From Pandoraea captiosa (GTDB lineage: Bacteria; Pseudomonadota; Gammaproteobacteria; Burkholderiales; Burkholderiaceae): a stretch of 64,000 nt of DNA. This document shows positions 62,734-64,000 of this stretch, in pieces. Position numbers and translations under genes: made by a program. The notes beneath the pieces are model-generated. The model did no database searches, was not told the origin of the DNA, and saw only the letters and a program-made list of their open reading frames with translations. How positions within the stretch are numbered: position 1 is the first letter of the stretch; every line of letters starts with the position of its first letter. The stretch lies in the NCBI RefSeq assembly GCF_902459775.1, contig NZ_CABPSQ010000002.1:496001-560000 (forward strand). Reading direction: 5' to 3'.

Positions 62734-63531
62734 ATGACCGTTCGTTACCACTGGCCGACCTTCCAGACGCTGCCGTATCCGGTCTACTTCCGCAACGACG
62801 AGTTCGATGCCCAGACCGCATGGGTGCCGCATCGCCACGATTGGGGAACGTTCAGCTACGTGGCCCGTGGCGTGATGCAGATCGAGATCGAAGGCACGCG
62901 CTTCCTGTCGCCGCCACAGTACGCCGTATGGGTGCCGCCGAAAGCCACGCACGCAAGCTTCAACGCCGAAGCGATCGTCTACCGGTCCGTGTACATCGAC
63001 GCTTCGCTTGCCACCGCGCTACCGGCGCAAGCGGCCACGTTGCGCATCAGCGGGCTCCTGCGTGCGATTCTGAGCGACTTCGCCGACCGGGGCGTGGCGT
63101 GCCCGCAGACCGAGGCGGACAAGCGGCTGGCGCACGTGCTGGTCGATCAGATTGCGCTCGCCCCCGCCGAACCGCGTTTCCTGCCGCAGGCGAGATCGCC
63201 TTCGCTGGTACGCGTACTCGATGCATTGCAGACCGAGCCGGGGGACAGCCGGACCGTGGGGGAGTGGGCGACGACCGTCTCCATGACGGAGCGCACGCTG
63301 GCGCGTCACTGCCTGACGGAGTTGGGGATGACGTTGGGACAATGGCGTCAGCGCATGCGCTTCTTGCGCGCGATCGAAGGATTGGAGGCGGGGCGCACGG
63401 TAAAGTCGATCGCGTTCGATCTGGGTTACGCCACGCCTTCGACCTTCATCGAGATGTTTACGCGCCAGTCGGGACTGACGCCGGAGCAGTTCCGGCGCCA
63501 GGTGATCCTCAGCGATCGCGTGACTGCGTGA
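62734..63531 (+). CDS. AraC-family regulator with N-terminal cupin
   Basis: Encodes 265 residues from ATG 62734 (MTVRYHWPTFQTLPYPVYFR); an ATG at 62695 is possible. The N-terminal cupin reads WVPHRHDWGTFSYVARGVMQ. The AraC DNA-binding domain is at 175-260 (WATTVSMTERTLARHCLTEL, VKSIAFDLGYATPSTFIEMF). It is divergent from the dehydrogenase at 61640-62530 and probably controls it. The inducer is unknown. Confidence 0.92.
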   Translation: MTVRYHWPTFQTLPYPVYFRNDEFDAQTAWVPHRHDWGTFSYVARGVMQIEIEGTRFLSPPQYAVWVPPKATHASFNAEAIVYRSVYIDASLATALPAQAATLRISGLLRAILSDFADRGVACPQTEADKRLAHVLVDQIALAPAEPRFLPQARSPSLVRVLDALQTEPGDSRTVGEWATTVSMTERTLARHCLTELGMTLGQWRQRMRFLRAIEGLEAGRTVKSIAFDLGYATPSTFIEMFTRQSGLTPEQFRRQVILSDRVTA

Positions 63532-63536
63532 TCGTG

Positions 63537-64000
63537 TTACCGCTTGAACGCTAGCAACTGCGCGCCTTCCGGCACCTGATCGCCCACCGCGTACAGCACT
63601 TCCTCGATCTCGCCGTCTGCCGGCGCGCTGATGGTGTGCTCCATCTTCATCGCCTCCATCACCAGCAGCGGTGCGCCTTTCTCGACCTTCGTGCCTGCCG
63701 CCGCGAGCACGGCAATGACCTTGCCCGGCATGGGGGCGGTCAGGCGCCCCTCACCGCCTTCGTGCGCACCGGCCTGCGCCAGCGGATCATGCCAGCGCAG
63801 CGTCCACGACAGGCCGTCGGCGAAGACGTGGGCCGTCTCGTGTTCGAAGTCGACATGCCCCTGCACGCGGCGCTCGCCGAGCGTCACGCGATACGCGCCG
63901 GCCTCGTGCGCATAGCGGTACGGGTAGGTCTGCCCGTCGATGGTGAGTGTGCTTTCCTGCGCGCCGCTCGTGAGCACGGCATCCAGGCGCGTCTCGCCAT
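63537..64000 (-). CDS. Biotin-carrier end of an acyl-CoA carboxylase alpha subunit (partial)
   Basis: The last 155 or so residues are in the window and the frame continues past the right edge. The biotin attachment motif VMEAMKMEHTISAPADGEI is intact, preceded by GGEGRLTAPMPGKVIAVLAA. The upstream part (QTYPYRYAHEAGAYRVTLGE) matches the BT domain of 3-methylcrotonyl-CoA carboxylase-type alpha subunits. With the HMG-CoA lyase in the same window, leucine degradation is the likely pathway. Geranyl- or acetyl-CoA carboxylases cannot be excluded. Confidence 0.88.
   Translation of the reverse strand, partial: GETRLDAVLTSGAQESTLTIDGQTYPYRYAHEAGAYRVTLGERRVQGHVDFEHETAHVFADGLSWTLRWHDPLAQAGAHEGGEGRLTAPMPGKVIAVLAAAGTKVEKGAPLLVMEAMKMEHTISAPADGEIEEVLYAVGDQVPEGAQLLAFKR

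Overview
The window is one continuous stretch of a GC-rich (roughly two-thirds G+C) beta-proteobacterial chromosome. The gene content points to Burkholderiaceae: OmpC-type porins, a PXPV-repeat secreted protein, DUF2783 beside an aromatic hydroxylase, YaeQ and DUF1289, and a leucine-degradation carboxylase. The style is most like Pandoraea, but that genus call is an impression, not a test. No prophage, integrase, intact insertion sequence or CRISPR array was seen. About 60 protein genes, one tRNA and one probable small RNA are described. The first gene (secreted lipase-like) and the last (biotin-carrier end of an acyl-CoA carboxylase) are cut by the window edges.

Layout. 0-9.7 kb: a DUF308 membrane protein with a papain-like tail, argG, two LysR regulators, a DMT exporter, a PNPOx-like protein, a glutathione transferase and a PXPV protein. 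10-17.3 kb: tRNA-Val(GAC), a NYN nuclease, an aromatic hydroxylase/DUF2783/MFS operon facing its MarR regulator across twin palindromic operators, and a Tat-exported phosphoesterase. 17.5-23 kb: LysR/DsbA-like/NAD(P)-binding genes, then an alkylation-response operon (ada, a 2OG-Fe(II) oxygenase, alkB). 23-27 kb: copCD, then a COG0523 GTPase plus a QueD-like protein behind a promoter bracketed by two identical palindromes. 27-37.4 kb: pirin, PhzF, YigZ, a four-gene translationally coupled copper operon (Met/His-rich protein, TolC-type channel, multicopper oxidase, cupredoxin), and small secreted or membrane proteins. 38-40 kb: a porin and 3-hydroxybutyryl-CoA dehydrogenase.

The most unusual region is 40.3-47.0 kb. 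It holds three tandem, diverged paralogues of about 700-750 residues. All keep an unusually long N-terminal export-like region, a CGGGCG motif and a Cys...His...Asp signature resembling a transglutaminase/papain-like cysteine enzyme. I recognise no named family. They look like exported cysteine enzymes, possibly toxins or effectors, and no secretion apparatus or immunity gene lies beside them.

47-64 kb is mostly metabolic: nitronate monooxygenase, MBL hydrolase, MaoC, YbaK, HMG-CoA lyase, GhrA, YaeQ and an alpha/beta hydrolase. It also has a pair of paralogous XRE regulators, a DMT exporter, a second porin, a 3-hydroxyisobutyrate-dehydrogenase-like enzyme, an AraC regulator and the carboxylase end. 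A structured orphan transcript with its own promoter and terminator is predicted at 48.48-48.60 kb. A recurrent trait of the whole window is short tandem repeats (period about 6-14 bp). They sit in intergenic DNA, in disordered protein linkers and, in three cases, across the stop codon of a gene.
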